From NCBI GenBank assembly GCA_040902895.1, contig JBBDWL010000129.1, forward strand, positions 11,738 to 75,737: a DNA stretch of 64,000 bases, read 5' to 3'. This stretch comes from JALYRV01 sp040902895. Its GTDB lineage: Bacteria > Acidobacteriota > Vicinamibacteria > Vicinamibacterales > SCN-69-37. A program made the position numbers and the translations under genes. Shown here in pieces: positions 34,819 through 44,156 of the stretch. Position 1 is the stretch's first letter. Each line of letters starts with the position of its first letter. The notes under the pieces were generated by a model. The model had not been told where the DNA came from. It did not search any database and saw nothing but the letters and a program-made list of their open reading frames with translations.

Positions 34819-36995
34819 GTCTGCCTCCGTGCGAGTGCGAGGCGGGCGGCGCCGGCGCCCTTACCGCCTCTGGCGGCCGCGGCTTCGAGGGCGGCTCTGG
34901 CCTCGGGCGTGCCGATCGCCGCCAGGGCATCGGCGGCGTGCACACGCACCGCGCGCGCGCGCCGCGGCGACCACCACTGCGCGACCTCGAGAAGTGTCGA
35001 CAGGCTGTCGACGGCCTCACGCGTCACCGCCGGACCGAGCATGCCGAGCAGGCTCATCGCGCGGATGGCAGCGTCCGACATGCGGCGCTCGCGCCAGCGC
35101 AGCGCGAGCAGTGCGAGCAGGGGACTGACACGCACATCTCTGAGGAGTCCGAGCTCGTCGAGCAGCGCCCGCTGTGTCTCGCCGGGCACCGTTTCCAGCG
35201 TGCGCAGAATGCGTTCGTGCGCCTGCGGATCTTCGACGATGGCAAGCGCCCGCAGCGCCTCGCGGCGGACGCGGAGATCGCTGTCGCCCAGCAGGCGCTC
35301 GAGCACATCGACACTCGCGGCGCCGCCGAAATCGCGCAGCAGCAGCGCCGCGTTGCGCCGCGTTTCCGGCACATCAGAGGCGAGCAGCGCCCGCACGGCC
35401 TGTTCGCCCGCATCGCCGAAGCCGGCGAGCACCGACCGCAGCCGCTCGCGCGCCGCCGGATCGGACTCGTGCGCGAGCGCGCGGGCCAGCGCCGGCGCGA
35501 TGGCGGGACCGAGCCGCGCGAGCAGCGCGACGATCCGATCGACCTCCTCGGGCGCCGCGCGGCGCACGAGCGGCATCAGATCGCGCACAAGCGCGCCGCT
35601 GCGGAGCCCCGCGAGGGCGGCTTCGGCCGCTTCTGCCCGCGCGCCGCCCGCCTCGCGCGCCGATTCCAGCGCGGCTTCGAGCGCGAGCGCGGGCTCGACG
35701 AAGCCGACGCGCACGAGCTCCTCGATGCGCGCGGCCGCCTGCCGCGCGATCACCGAGAACTGCGACGCCTCCTGATCGATCGACAGCAGATCGATCAGCA
35801 CCTGCAGATCGAGGCCGCGCAGCGCGCTGTCGCTGACACTCGAGATCCAGTGCTCGACCCGTTCGGGCGGATCCGGCTTCGCGGTTTCGAGATCCTCGGC
35901 GCGGCCGCGCGCGCCGGTGAGCTCGCGCGCGTATGACGTGCCGACGAACCGGCTGTCGTCGTACGAGACGACGAGATGATCGAGCTCCTGCCGCAGCCGG
36001 GGAACCTCGTCGGGCGGCGCGCCCGCCGACGGCAGCATGTCGTCGGCGAGCGACGCGATCCGGCGGCGATCGTCGGCCGGCACGAGCGCCTCGAACGCTT
36101 CGCGCAGGCGCGCGGTCGCCGACCCTTCCGTGGCCAGCGCGGTCGCCACGAACCGCGCCTTCGCCGAGGCGTCGAGGTGATCGAGCACGGCGGCCGCGCC
36201 GGCCGCGTCCCGGTGGTCCGAGCCGTCGCCGGCGGCGGTGCGCGCGGCCACGAGGCCGCACATGCCTTCGGCCGACAGTCCTGCCGTCAGCTGGGCGAGC
36301 CGTTGAAGCGCGGCTTCGACCCGCGCCGGATCGCCGCTGCCGCGATCGAGCACGAGCGCGCCGAGTCTGGCAATTGCGCGTCCCGTCGTGTCATCCCCTT
36401 CGGCGTCGCCGGCCTGTGCCGAGCGGCGGTCTGCGACGGCCGCGATGATGGCCTCGAGATCTTCGAGCGAGATCGCCGCCAGGGCGCCGTCGTTGGCGGC
36501 CTTGAGCAGCCGCGCGAGACTGCCGCCGTGTCCCTCGCGCAGCAGGGCGGCATAGTCGATGGCATGCAGCTCGATGCTCGGGCCGCCGGCCGTCTTCCAG
36601 AGCGATGCGAGCCCGCCGTCGCGCCGGTTGTCGTCGGCCGGCCGGCTCATGAACGACATCAGCGTGTGCCACGACTCGCTGTCGGCGTTGCCGTGCAGCG
36701 TGATTCCGCCGATGTGGTGGCCGTGCAGCATGGCGGCGAGCTCGCGGACCGCGGGGTCTTCGCGATCCGGTCCGAGGCCGCGCACCCGCAGCTCGCCCGG
36801 CATGATGTCGATGGCGAGACCGCTGTCGCCGCTCGCGCGCCGCGCGGCTTCCGTAACGCGCGCGATGGAATCGACCACGGCGCGATGGCCGGCGGGATAG
36901 AGAGACACCGCGCGCGCGGCCGCGCGGCACGCGCGCGCGAAATCGATCAGCTTCTGCGACAGATCGGGCGGAAGATGCCGGCTGATCTCGCTCAT
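34815..36995 (-). CDS. HEAT-repeat protein, copy B
   Basis: 726 residues, no enzyme domain. The N-terminus repeats the shared domain (ACRAAARAVSLYPAGHRAVVDS, LAIDIMPGELRVRGLG) followed by a conserved SIELHAIDYAALL. A helical middle follows, then at about 470-720 many HEAT/PBS-lyase-like repeats (SDVPETRRNAALLLRDFGG, SDLRVRREALRALAIVEDP, AADALAAIGTPEARAALEAA). Cytoplasmic scaffold by appearance. Four-base overlap with the HD-GYP gene downstream and four-base gap to the HD-GYP gene upstream. Paralogue of the gene at 38333. Confidence 0.82.
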   Translation of the reverse strand: MSEISRHLPPDLSQKLIDFARACRAAARAVSLYPAGHRAVVDSIARVTEAARRASGDSGLAIDIMPGELRVRGLGPDREDPAVRELAAMLHGHHIGGITLHGNADSESWHTLMSFMSRPADDNRRDGGLASLWKTAGGPSIELHAIDYAALLREGHGGSLARLLKAANDGALAAISLEDLEAIIAAVADRRSAQAGDAEGDDTTGRAIARLGALVLDRGSGDPARVEAALQRLAQLTAGLSAEGMCGLVAARTAAGDGSDHRDAAGAAAVLDHLDASAKARFVATALATEGSATARLREAFEALVPADDRRRIASLADDMLPSAGAPPDEVPRLRQELDHLVVSYDDSRFVGTSYARELTGARGRAEDLETAKPDPPERVEHWISSVSDSALRGLDLQVLIDLLSIDQEASQFSVIARQAAARIEELVRVGFVEPALALEAALESAREAGGARAEAAEAALAGLRSGALVRDLMPLVRRAAPEEVDRIVALLARLGPAIAPALARALAHESDPAARERLRSVLAGFGDAGEQAVRALLASDVPETRRNAALLLRDFGGAASVDVLERLLGDSDLRVRREALRALAIVEDPQAHERILRTLETVPGETQRALLDELGLLRDVRVSPLLALLALRWRERRMSDAAIRAMSLLGMLGPAVTREAVDSLSTLLEVAQWWSPRRARAVRVHAADALAAIGTPEARAALEAAAARGGKGAGAARLALARRQT

Positions 36996-36999
36996 CGCG

Positions 37000-38340
37000 T
37001 CACAGATAGGTCAGCGGATCGATCGGCACCGTATCCGGATCGACCGCTTCCACGACGGCCAGCGCATCACGCTCCCAGGTGTTCACGAGCGTCTGCTGTT
37101 CGACGGCGTTCCCCAGTTTGTCGAGCAGCACCTTGACCTGCGGCCGGAAGGGATCGGCGGGATGTTCCTTCGTCACGACCCCGACTGCCTGGCTGTCGAG
37201 CCGAACCAGCGTGCCGACGGGGTAGAGCCCGACCAGATTCACGAATCGGCGCAGCAGCGTGCGATCGTACGCGGGGCTCTCCTGCTGCAGCATGATCGAC
37301 CGGATGCGCTCGCTCGGCAGGCCCTCGCGATACACACGGTTGCTGCGCAGCGCGTCGAAGACGTCGGCAATGGTCACCACCATCGTGCAGACGTTCAGAC
37401 TGCGCGAGCCGACGTTCTCCGGATAGCCGCTGAAGTCCTTCTTCAGGTGATGCTCGAACGCGACGATGGGTGCGAGCGCCGGCATGCCGGGCGTGCGGCG
37501 AAGGATGTGCGCGCCGTCGACCACGTGGCGCTGCATGATCGTGAATTCTTCCTTCGTCAGCCGATCCGGCTTGTTGAGCACCTCGAGCGGCGTGTGGACC
37601 TTCCCGATGTCGTGCATCAGCGCCGCAAGTCCGAACTCGCGCAGCATCGCCCCTTCGATGTTCAGCGAGCGCGCCTGCGCCATCGAGAGCACCGAGACGT
37701 TCACCATGTGCGTGAACGTGTAGTTGTCGTACCGTTTGAGGGCCGTCAGCGCCATCAGCGACGTGCGGTCCTGTTGAATCAGCTTCGCGAGGCTGTCGAT
37801 GATCTTCCGCGCGGCATCCGGATTGGGCTGGTCGCCGGCCTGGGCCGTTTCCCAGATGGCCTGGGCGGTCTGCACGGCATCGGTGTACACGCGCCGCGCC
37901 GCGGCGACGCCGGTCGAGACCGGCTCGTCTTCCTCGACGTTCAATTTGCCGACGACAATCCGCGCGACGCCGCGGGCCGCCAGGCGCTCGACAAAGGTGT
38001 CCGCATCGCCTCGCGTGCCGAGCTCCGCTGAGAGTGACGCAAGCTCGCTGCGCGTGACGCCGCGATTGATGGTGAGTTTCTCGAGGCCGCGTTCCTTGAG
38101 CAGCCGCGCGAGTCCGACGTTCGACGCGCTGCCCGCGAGCGGCGTGCCGTCGGCCACGAAGTCGTCGCCGACCAGCCCGATCACAACCGACGGCTGCGCC
38201 GCGAGCATCGCCGTGGCGAGCTCGGCAAGCGCATCAAGACTGCGGCCCACCAGCGCGTGCTTCGGCGAGTAGAGCGCCTGCGCGCGAATCGTCGACGCCA
38301 GGCGCCGCAGCAGCTCTTCGACCTGGCGCTTCTCAGCCAC
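37000..38340 (-). CDS. HD-GYP domain protein, copy A (altered GYP loop)
   Basis: 446 residues, alignable along its whole length with the copy at 33463. Shared N-terminal domain (AQALYSPKHALVGRS, SVVIGLVGDDFVADGTPL, LEKLTINRGVTRSEL), then HD-GYP with HMVNVS, LMHDIGKV (His243-Asp244), MQRHVVDGAHIL and EHHLKKDFSGYPEN. The loop has DFSGYP where the family has DGxGYP, so one conserved Gly is lost and activity may be changed. It ends GTLVRLDSQAVGVVTKEH... like its paralogue. Overlaps the first HEAT gene by eight bases. Confidence 0.88.
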   Translation of the reverse strand: MAEKRQVEELLRRLASTIRAQALYSPKHALVGRSLDALAELATAMLAAQPSVVIGLVGDDFVADGTPLAGSASNVGLARLLKERGLEKLTINRGVTRSELASLSAELGTRGDADTFVERLAARGVARIVVGKLNVEEDEPVSTGVAAARRVYTDAVQTAQAIWETAQAGDQPNPDAARKIIDSLAKLIQQDRTSLMALTALKRYDNYTFTHMVNVSVLSMAQARSLNIEGAMLREFGLAALMHDIGKVHTPLEVLNKPDRLTKEEFTIMQRHVVDGAHILRRTPGMPALAPIVAFEHHLKKDFSGYPENVGSRSLNVCTMVVTIADVFDALRSNRVYREGLPSERIRSIMLQQESPAYDRTLLRRFVNLVGLYPVGTLVRLDSQAVGVVTKEHPADPFRPQVKVLLDKLGNAVEQQTLVNTWERDALAVVEAVDPDTVPIDPLTYL

Positions 38341-40516
38341 GCGCCGCTCCGGCCGCGGCCTCGCGTGCCGCCTTCTTCAAGGCGCGGTCGCCTGTGGCGG
38401 CCGCGCCCTCGAGCGCCGTGCGGGCCTCTTCGGCATCCATGCCCAGAAGCGTCTGGACGCCGGCGACTTTGATCTGCCGCAGCTTTCGGCGCCCGCGCCA
38501 TCCCTTCTTGCGGATCGTGCGGTCGATGGCAGGCACCGCTTTCGGATCATTAAGGATGCCGATGGCCTTCAGCGTGTCGATCACGACGTCGAAGTCTTCG
38601 CCCGCCGGATCGCTCGCGTCGAGCACGCTCGTCAGCACCGGCACCACCCGCGGATCGCGCTCGGCGACCAGCGCCGCCACGATCGCATCGCGGACGGGCC
38701 CCTGCGCCGCGCGCAGCACCGTCTGCACGGCGCGCGCGGCCGACGGATCGTTGATCGACGACAGCGCCCGCACCGCTTCGCGCGCGACATCCGGATCGCG
38801 CCCGCGCAGCAGCGGCTGCAGCAGCGGCACGCCGTCGGGCGATCCGATTCTGCCGAGCATGCGCGCGGCGATGCGCCGCACAGCCGGATCGTCTGACGTC
38901 ACCAGCGGCGCCAACCGCGACACGGCGCCGGCGCCAATCGTCACGATGATGCCCGCGACGGCGTCTTTGGCCTTGTCCGAATTCGCGGCCAGCGCCCGTG
39001 ACAGCCCGTCGACGCTCGCCGGTCCGATCGCCACGGCAATGGCCGTCAGCTGCGCGAGCGCACGCTCGTCGAGATCTCCGACCAGCACCGCCGCGTCGGC
39101 CAGCGCCGCCGATCCGCCGACTGCGTCGAGGGCCGTGCGGCAGGCCTCGCCGCCGCGCCCCCGCAGCGCATCGACCACCGTGGCGGCGTTGCTGAAGTCG
39201 CCCGACATCAGCAGATCTTCCGCAAGCGCGCCAAGGTCAGACGCCAGCGCCCCCATCTTGTCGGGATCGGTCTCGATCTTCAGCAGATCGACGAGCAGCA
39301 GGGCCGAGAGCGTCCGCACGGATTCTTCGCCGAGGCTGTCCATCCACTCGTGCCACTCTTCGGGCGCCTCCGACGTGGCCATCCGCGCGGCGCGCTCGCC
39401 GGCCGTGTCGAGTGAGGCCCGATAGGCCGTCGAGACGAAGGCATTGTCGTTATACGCGAGCAGCAGCTCTTCGACCGAAATCCACAGCGAGTCGAACTCA
39501 GGACGCTTGCCGAAATCCGTGTCGTTGAGCAGCGACCGCGTCATCGTGAGGATGCGGCGTTTACGCGGCTCGTCTGGCGCGATCGTGTCGAACACCTCCG
39601 CCAGCCGCGGCGACGTGCCGCCGCCCAGGGCCAGCGCGGTCGCCAGCAGTTGCGCGACCTGGATTTCGTCGAAGGCCAGGGCGCCATCGTCGCCAATTTT
39701 CTGGTCCGCGATGTTCTGCCGCAGCATCTCGACGACCACGTGCGACGGCAGCGTCGAGGTCGCGGTCGAGATGTTGCGCATCACTTCGGCGCGCCGCTCG
39801 GGCGCGAGCACGGCAATGAGTCCGTTCAGATGGCGCCAGGCCGCGAGGACGGCCGCCGCCTGGCTCGTCACCATCGGCGCGCCTTCCGGCGTCGTCTTCA
39901 TTGCCGTGATGTCTGACGCGAACTCTTCCATGGCGTCAGGATCGCTCGCGATCTCGAGCAACCGCTGTTCGGCCGCTTCGTCCAGCGTGGCCTGGCGCAC
40001 GGTCGCGAGCCGCACGAGCGTGCGCCACAGGTCGTCTTTGCGCTCGACGACTTTCTCGGGCTCGCTGAGCATCGCCTTGTAGTCGATCGCTTCGATCTCG
40101 ACGCCGCCGCGGCCGAGCGCGACCCACGCCTGCGCGACGCCGCCGCGGGCCCGCACCGCGTCGACGTCTTCGGCCAGCAGCCGCAGCAGCGCGTACAGCG
40201 TGTCGTCGTCAACGACGCCGGTGAACGAGATGCGCAGCAGATCGCGCGCGTGAAGGTATGCGGCCGCCTCGGCGACGATGCCGTCGGTCGCGACGGGCAT
40301 GCCGTCGACGAGCAGGGCATCGGGCGCGACGCCGAGCGTGACGACATCGCCGCTGGCGGCGTCGGCGATGGCGGCCGAGAGGCGGCTGATGGCCGATCGC
40401 GCGGCCGGATGGTCGGGCGAATACAACGCCGCACTGCGCGCGGCGCCCACGAGCGTGCGCGCCACCGCAGCGGCACGCTGCGCCGTTTCCGGCAACAGGC
40501 TTCGGGGGGCGGCCAT
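38333..40516 (-). CDS. HEAT-repeat protein, copy A
   Basis: 727 residues from ATG 40516; an upstream in-frame start at 40636 would read through the promoter region and is rejected. Shared N-terminal domain (ALYSPDHPAARSAISRLS, VVTLGVAPDALLVDGMPV), GGVEIEAIDYKAML, a helical middle, then HEAT repeats from about 520 (SRLAPLVTSDDPAVRRIAARMLGRIGSPDG, RDPDVAREAVRALSSINDP, AAQGPVRDAIVAALVAERDP). A -10-like TATACT lies only 11 bases before the start, suggesting a leaderless or near-leaderless mRNA. First gene of the duplicated HEAT/HD-GYP block. Confidence 0.82.
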   Translation of the reverse strand: MAAPRSLLPETAQRAAAVARTLVGAARSAALYSPDHPAARSAISRLSAAIADAASGDVVTLGVAPDALLVDGMPVATDGIVAEAAAYLHARDLLRISFTGVVDDDTLYALLRLLAEDVDAVRARGGVAQAWVALGRGGVEIEAIDYKAMLSEPEKVVERKDDLWRTLVRLATVRQATLDEAAEQRLLEIASDPDAMEEFASDITAMKTTPEGAPMVTSQAAAVLAAWRHLNGLIAVLAPERRAEVMRNISTATSTLPSHVVVEMLRQNIADQKIGDDGALAFDEIQVAQLLATALALGGGTSPRLAEVFDTIAPDEPRKRRILTMTRSLLNDTDFGKRPEFDSLWISVEELLLAYNDNAFVSTAYRASLDTAGERAARMATSEAPEEWHEWMDSLGEESVRTLSALLLVDLLKIETDPDKMGALASDLGALAEDLLMSGDFSNAATVVDALRGRGGEACRTALDAVGGSAALADAAVLVGDLDERALAQLTAIAVAIGPASVDGLSRALAANSDKAKDAVAGIIVTIGAGAVSRLAPLVTSDDPAVRRIAARMLGRIGSPDGVPLLQPLLRGRDPDVAREAVRALSSINDPSAARAVQTVLRAAQGPVRDAIVAALVAERDPRVVPVLTSVLDASDPAGEDFDVVIDTLKAIGILNDPKAVPAIDRTIRKKGWRGRRKLRQIKVAGVQTLLGMDAEEARTALEGAAATGDRALKKAAREAAAGAARG

Positions 40517-40526
40517 TGGGATCGAA

Positions 40527-40532
40527 AGTATA
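40527..40532 (-). promoter_or_regulatory. -10 element for the HEAT/HD-GYP operon
   Basis: TATACT on the minus strand, 11 bases before ATG 40516; no clear -35 element. The predicted transcript would begin within a few bases of the start codon. Confidence 0.4.
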
Positions 40533-40616
40533 GTAGGGACAGGCTTCCGCCTTCGCGCGAAGCGCTTCGGCGGACGGCCGTAGCCTTGGCGAAGGCCGTT
40601 AGGCCTGCCCGCCCAT

Positions 40617-41930
40617 ATGCCCGCCGTCGACATCATCCGTAAAAAACGCGACAGCCAGGCTCTCGCCGAGGGCGAGATCAGAGATTTCGTCTCGGGCGTA
40701 ACCGACGGATCGTGGTCCGACTATCAGACCAGCGCGCTGCTGATGGCGATCTGCATCCGCGGAATGGACGGACGCGAGACGGCAACCCTCACCGACGCGA
40801 TGGTGCACTCGGGGGTGCGCCTGGACTGGTCGGAGTTCGGCGGCGTGCCAGTCGACAAGCACAGCACCGGGGGCGTCGGCGACAAGACCTCGATGGTGAT
40901 TGCGCCGGCCGCCGCGGCGTGCGGCGCAATCGTACCGATGATGTCAGGCCGCGGGCTTGGTCATACCGGCGGCACGCTCGACAAGCTGGAAGCCATTCCA
41001 GGATTTCGCACGCAGCTCACGGTGCCGGAAATGCGGACGGTCCTGCGGAAGACGGGGTGCGCGCTGATCGGCCAGACGGCCGAGATCGCGCCGGCCGATC
41101 GCAAGTTATATGCGCTGCGCGACGTGACGGGAACCGTGGAAAGTCTGCCGCTCATCTGCAGCTCGATCATGTCGAAGAAGATTGCAGAGGGGGTGGGCGC
41201 CCTGGTCCTGGACGTCAAGACGGGCCGCGGAGCGTTTCTGCGCGATGCCGGAGAGGCGCGCGCGCTGGCGGAGGCCATGGTCGAGACCGGCACGCGTGCC
41301 GGGGTGAAGACCGAGGCGCTGCTCACCTCGATGGACGTGCCGCTCGGACGCGCCGTCGGCAACGCGCTCGAGATTGCGGAATGCCTCGAGGTGTTGAAGG
41401 GCGGCGGCCCGCCGGATCTGATCGACCTGTGCGAGCTGCTGGCCGCGCGGATGCTGGTGCTGGCGGATGTCGAGCGTGACGAAGCCGGGGCGCGGCTGCG
41501 CGTGCGCCGGTCGCTGCAGGACGGCAGCGCCCTCGAGCGCTTCCGGATGATCATCGAAGCGCAAGGCGGCGACCCGCGCGTGATCGATGACGTCGGGTTG
41601 TTGCCGGCGGCTGCCGAACGGTACGTCATCACGGCAGCGCGCGCGGGCTTTGTGTGCGCGATTCACGCCGATCTCGTCGGCCGCGCATCCGTCGTGCTTG
41701 GCGCAGGCCGCGCCCGTCTCGATTCGATCGTGGATCCGGCCGTCGGATTCATCCTCGTGCGCCGTCCTGGCGATGAAGTGCAGGCGGGCGACGCCGTGCT
41801 CGAAGTTCACTACAATGACCGCGCCCGGCTGGCCCCCGCAGAAGCGTTGGCCCGCGAGGCGATCGAGATCGGCGCGGCGCCGCCCCCGGACGCGCCGCTG
41901 ATCCTCGATCGCATCGCATCCGCGGCCTGA
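40617..41930 (+). CDS. pyrimidine-nucleoside / thymidine phosphorylase
   Basis: 437 residues; splits thymidine or uridine with phosphate into base and (deoxy)ribose 1-phosphate. Family signature: VDKHSTGGVGDKTSMVIAP (phosphate site, about 81-99), MMSGRGLGHTGGTLDKLE, the SSIMSKKIAEG segment with substrate-binding Ser/Lys, DVKTGRGAF, and a C-terminal domain with GDEVQAGDAVLEVHYND. Full-length for the deoA/pdp family; which pyrimidine is preferred is not clear, so no symbol is given. First gene of a nucleoside-salvage operon, 13 bp before the transporter. Confidence 0.94.
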   Translation: MPAVDIIRKKRDSQALAEGEIRDFVSGVTDGSWSDYQTSALLMAICIRGMDGRETATLTDAMVHSGVRLDWSEFGGVPVDKHSTGGVGDKTSMVIAPAAAACGAIVPMMSGRGLGHTGGTLDKLEAIPGFRTQLTVPEMRTVLRKTGCALIGQTAEIAPADRKLYALRDVTGTVESLPLICSSIMSKKIAEGVGALVLDVKTGRGAFLRDAGEARALAEAMVETGTRAGVKTEALLTSMDVPLGRAVGNALEIAECLEVLKGGGPPDLIDLCELLAARMLVLADVERDEAGARLRVRRSLQDGSALERFRMIIEAQGGDPRVIDDVGLLPAAAERYVITAARAGFVCAIHADLVGRASVVLGAGRARLDSIVDPAVGFILVRRPGDEVQAGDAVLEVHYNDRARLAPAEALAREAIEIGAAPPPDAPLILDRIASAA

Positions 41931-41943
41931 GGATTCTTCTTCC

Positions 41944-43320
41944 ATGGATCAGACTGCTGTACCCGGCCCGGCGCCGGGGCCGGGCCCGATTGCGCCGCGC
42001 ACCGACGGCATGCTGCGTCTCGGCGCGGCGGCGCTTGCGGTTGCCATTGCCGTCGCTGTCTACGTCTTTCAGAATTATCTGAGCCCGAACGTCCGCGGCG
42101 GCATGGGCATCATCGCGTTCATCGCGATCGTGGCGGCCTTTTCCGCCAATCTCAAGGCCGTCAGCTGGCGCACGGTCGGCTTCGGCATGGCCATTCAATT
42201 CGCGCTCGCGCTGCTGATTCTCGAGCTCGAATTCGACGGATGGAAGCCGGGCTATGCCTTTTTCGCGATGGTCGGCGGGGGCGTGAAGCAGTTCCTGGAA
42301 TTCACCAATGCCGGATCGACCTTCGTCTTCGGCGGGCTCGCCGATCCGGCCCGGATGGCGGCCGTGTTTCCCGGCGGGTTCGTCTTCGCCTTCGTCGCGC
42401 TCCCAACCGTCATCTTCGTTTCGTCTTTCTTCACCGTCCTCTACTACTTCGGCATCCTGCAGTTCGTCGTCAAGGTCTTCGCGAAGGCGATGATGTACCT
42501 GATGCGCACGAGCGGCGCCGAGACGCTCTCGGCCGCCGCGAATGTGTTCATGGGTCAGACCGAGGCGCCGATCATCGTCAAGCCCTACGTGCCGCGCATG
42601 ACGCAGTCTGAGCTGCTCGCGATGATGGTGGGCGGCATGGCGACGATCTCGGGCGGCGTGATGGCTGTCTACATCGCGCTCGGCGCGGATGCGGTTGCCA
42701 TCCTGACCACGAGCGTGATGGCGGCGCCGTGCGGGTTGTACCTGGCGAAGATTCTGCTGCCCGAGACGGAAGAGCCCGAGACGCGGGGCGATGTCAAGAC
42801 GGTCGTCGAGCGCCAGCACGTGAACGTCGTCGATGCGGCCGCCGCCGGCGCGTCCGACGGGCTCGTGCTCGCGTTCAACATCGCGGCGATGCTGATCGCC
42901 TTTCTCGCATTCATTGCGATGTTCGATTACATCCTCGGCCTGATCCGGCCGGGCCTGTCGCTGCCGCTGATTTTTTCATGGGTCTTCGCGCCGCTGGCGC
43001 TGATGATGGGCGTGCCCATGCAGGACGCCGGCGCCGTCGGCGATCTACTTGGGACCAAGCTCGTGGCGAACGAGTTCGTCGCCTACGTCAAGCTGACGAC
43101 GGAGTATCGCGGCGTCATCAGCGACCGTGCCTACACGCTGTCGACCTTTGCGCTGACTGGCTTCGCGAACTTCGCGTCGATCGGCATTCTGCTCGGCGGC
43201 ATCGGCGCGATGGCCCCCAGCCGCCGCGGAGACCTGGCGAGACTCGGGATGAAGGCGCTGCTCGGCGGCTTTCTGGCGACGATGATCAACGCGTCGATCG
43301 CGGCGATGCTGATCGGATGA
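41944..43320 (+). CDS. concentrative nucleoside transporter (CNT family)
   Basis: 458 residues with about ten membrane segments after a Pro/Gly-rich N-terminal extension of about 20 residues. CNT landmarks: GGGVKQFLEFTNAGSTFVFG, the motif ANVFMGQTEAPIIVKPY (nucleoside-binding Gln-Thr-Glu), LLAMMVGGMATISGGVMAVYIALG, and NEFVAYVKL near the C-terminus. It imports nucleosides with H+ or Na+. Overlaps the purine nucleoside phosphorylase gene by ATGA (43317-43320). Confidence 0.94.
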   Translation: MDQTAVPGPAPGPGPIAPRTDGMLRLGAAALAVAIAVAVYVFQNYLSPNVRGGMGIIAFIAIVAAFSANLKAVSWRTVGFGMAIQFALALLILELEFDGWKPGYAFFAMVGGGVKQFLEFTNAGSTFVFGGLADPARMAAVFPGGFVFAFVALPTVIFVSSFFTVLYYFGILQFVVKVFAKAMMYLMRTSGAETLSAAANVFMGQTEAPIIVKPYVPRMTQSELLAMMVGGMATISGGVMAVYIALGADAVAILTTSVMAAPCGLYLAKILLPETEEPETRGDVKTVVERQHVNVVDAAAAGASDGLVLAFNIAAMLIAFLAFIAMFDYILGLIRPGLSLPLIFSWVFAPLALMMGVPMQDAGAVGDLLGTKLVANEFVAYVKLTTEYRGVISDRAYTLSTFALTGFANFASIGILLGGIGAMAPSRRGDLARLGMKALLGGFLATMINASIAAMLIG

Positions 43321-44156
43321 CGACGCCATCCGGAAGACCCGGGTTCAATGAGATCGACGCGGCTGCTTCCTGGATTCGCGGGAGAGCCGGCGGGCGCGCG
43401 CCCGAAATTGCCATCGTGCTCGGCTCGGGACTCGGCGGATTCTTTGATCGCCTGACCGATGCGTTCGCGATCGAATATGCCGATGTGCCAGGCTGGCCTG
43501 CGACGGCTGTTGCGGGACATGCCGGGCGTCTCGGTATCGGGACGCTCGCGGGAAAGACGGTCGCGGTCCTCAGCGGACGCGTCCACATGTACGAAGGGCA
43601 CGAGATGGACCGCGTCGTGTTCGCCACGCGCGTGATCGCGCGTCTGGGCGTGAAGACGCTCATTCTTACGAATGCAGCCGGCGGCATCAATAAGGCGTTC
43701 GGCAAGGGCGCCCTGATGGTGCTTGACGATCACATCAACTTTCTCGGCCGCAATCCGCTGACGGGCCCGAACGACGATCGTTTCGGCCTGCGGTTCCCCG
43801 ACATGACCGAGGTGTACTCGGCGCGCCTGCGGGGCATCGCCGACGAGGCCTCGCGCGAGCGCGGCGTGCCGGTGTATCACGGCGTCTATATCGCCGTGCC
43901 CGGCCCGAGTTACGAAACGCCGGCAGAGATCCGCGCGTTCCGCACGCTTGGTGCCGACGCCGTCGGCATGTCCACGGTGCCCGAAGCGATCGCCGCGCGG
44001 CACATGGGCCTCGACGTGCTGGGCATCTCATGCATCACGAACATGGCGGCCGGCATGCTGCCCGAGACACTCAGTCACGACGAAGTCTTCGAGATCGCCA
44101 ACCGCGTGAAGGACGCCTTCACCGCGCTACTGGAGGGCATCATTGAGCGCGCCTGA
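43317..44156 (+). CDS. purine-nucleoside phosphorylase, class I trimeric type
   Basis: 279 residues from ATG 43317 overlapping the transporter stop. Motifs: VLGSGLGGF (phosphate), SGRVHMYEGHEM, LTNAAGGINKAFGKGALMVLDDHIN, PGPSYETPAEIRAF, GMSTVPEAIAA and SCITNMAAGM with the purine-binding Asn. It cleaves inosine and guanosine (and deoxy forms) to base and ribose 1-phosphate. This is the mammalian-like class (punA), not hexameric DeoD. Confidence 0.95.
   Translation: MTTPSGRPGFNEIDAAASWIRGRAGGRAPEIAIVLGSGLGGFFDRLTDAFAIEYADVPGWPATAVAGHAGRLGIGTLAGKTVAVLSGRVHMYEGHEMDRVVFATRVIARLGVKTLILTNAAGGINKAFGKGALMVLDDHINFLGRNPLTGPNDDRFGLRFPDMTEVYSARLRGIADEASRERGVPVYHGVYIAVPGPSYETPAEIRAFRTLGADAVGMSTVPEAIAARHMGLDVLGISCITNMAAGMLPETLSHDEVFEIANRVKDAFTALLEGIIERA

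Noticed and set aside
40540..40612. GC-rich repeat-like stretch between the divergent HEAT-A and phosphorylase genes (CTTCGGCGGACGGCCGTAGC)
   Set aside because: It looks like a dispersed intergenic repeat but there is no second copy in the window to prove it.
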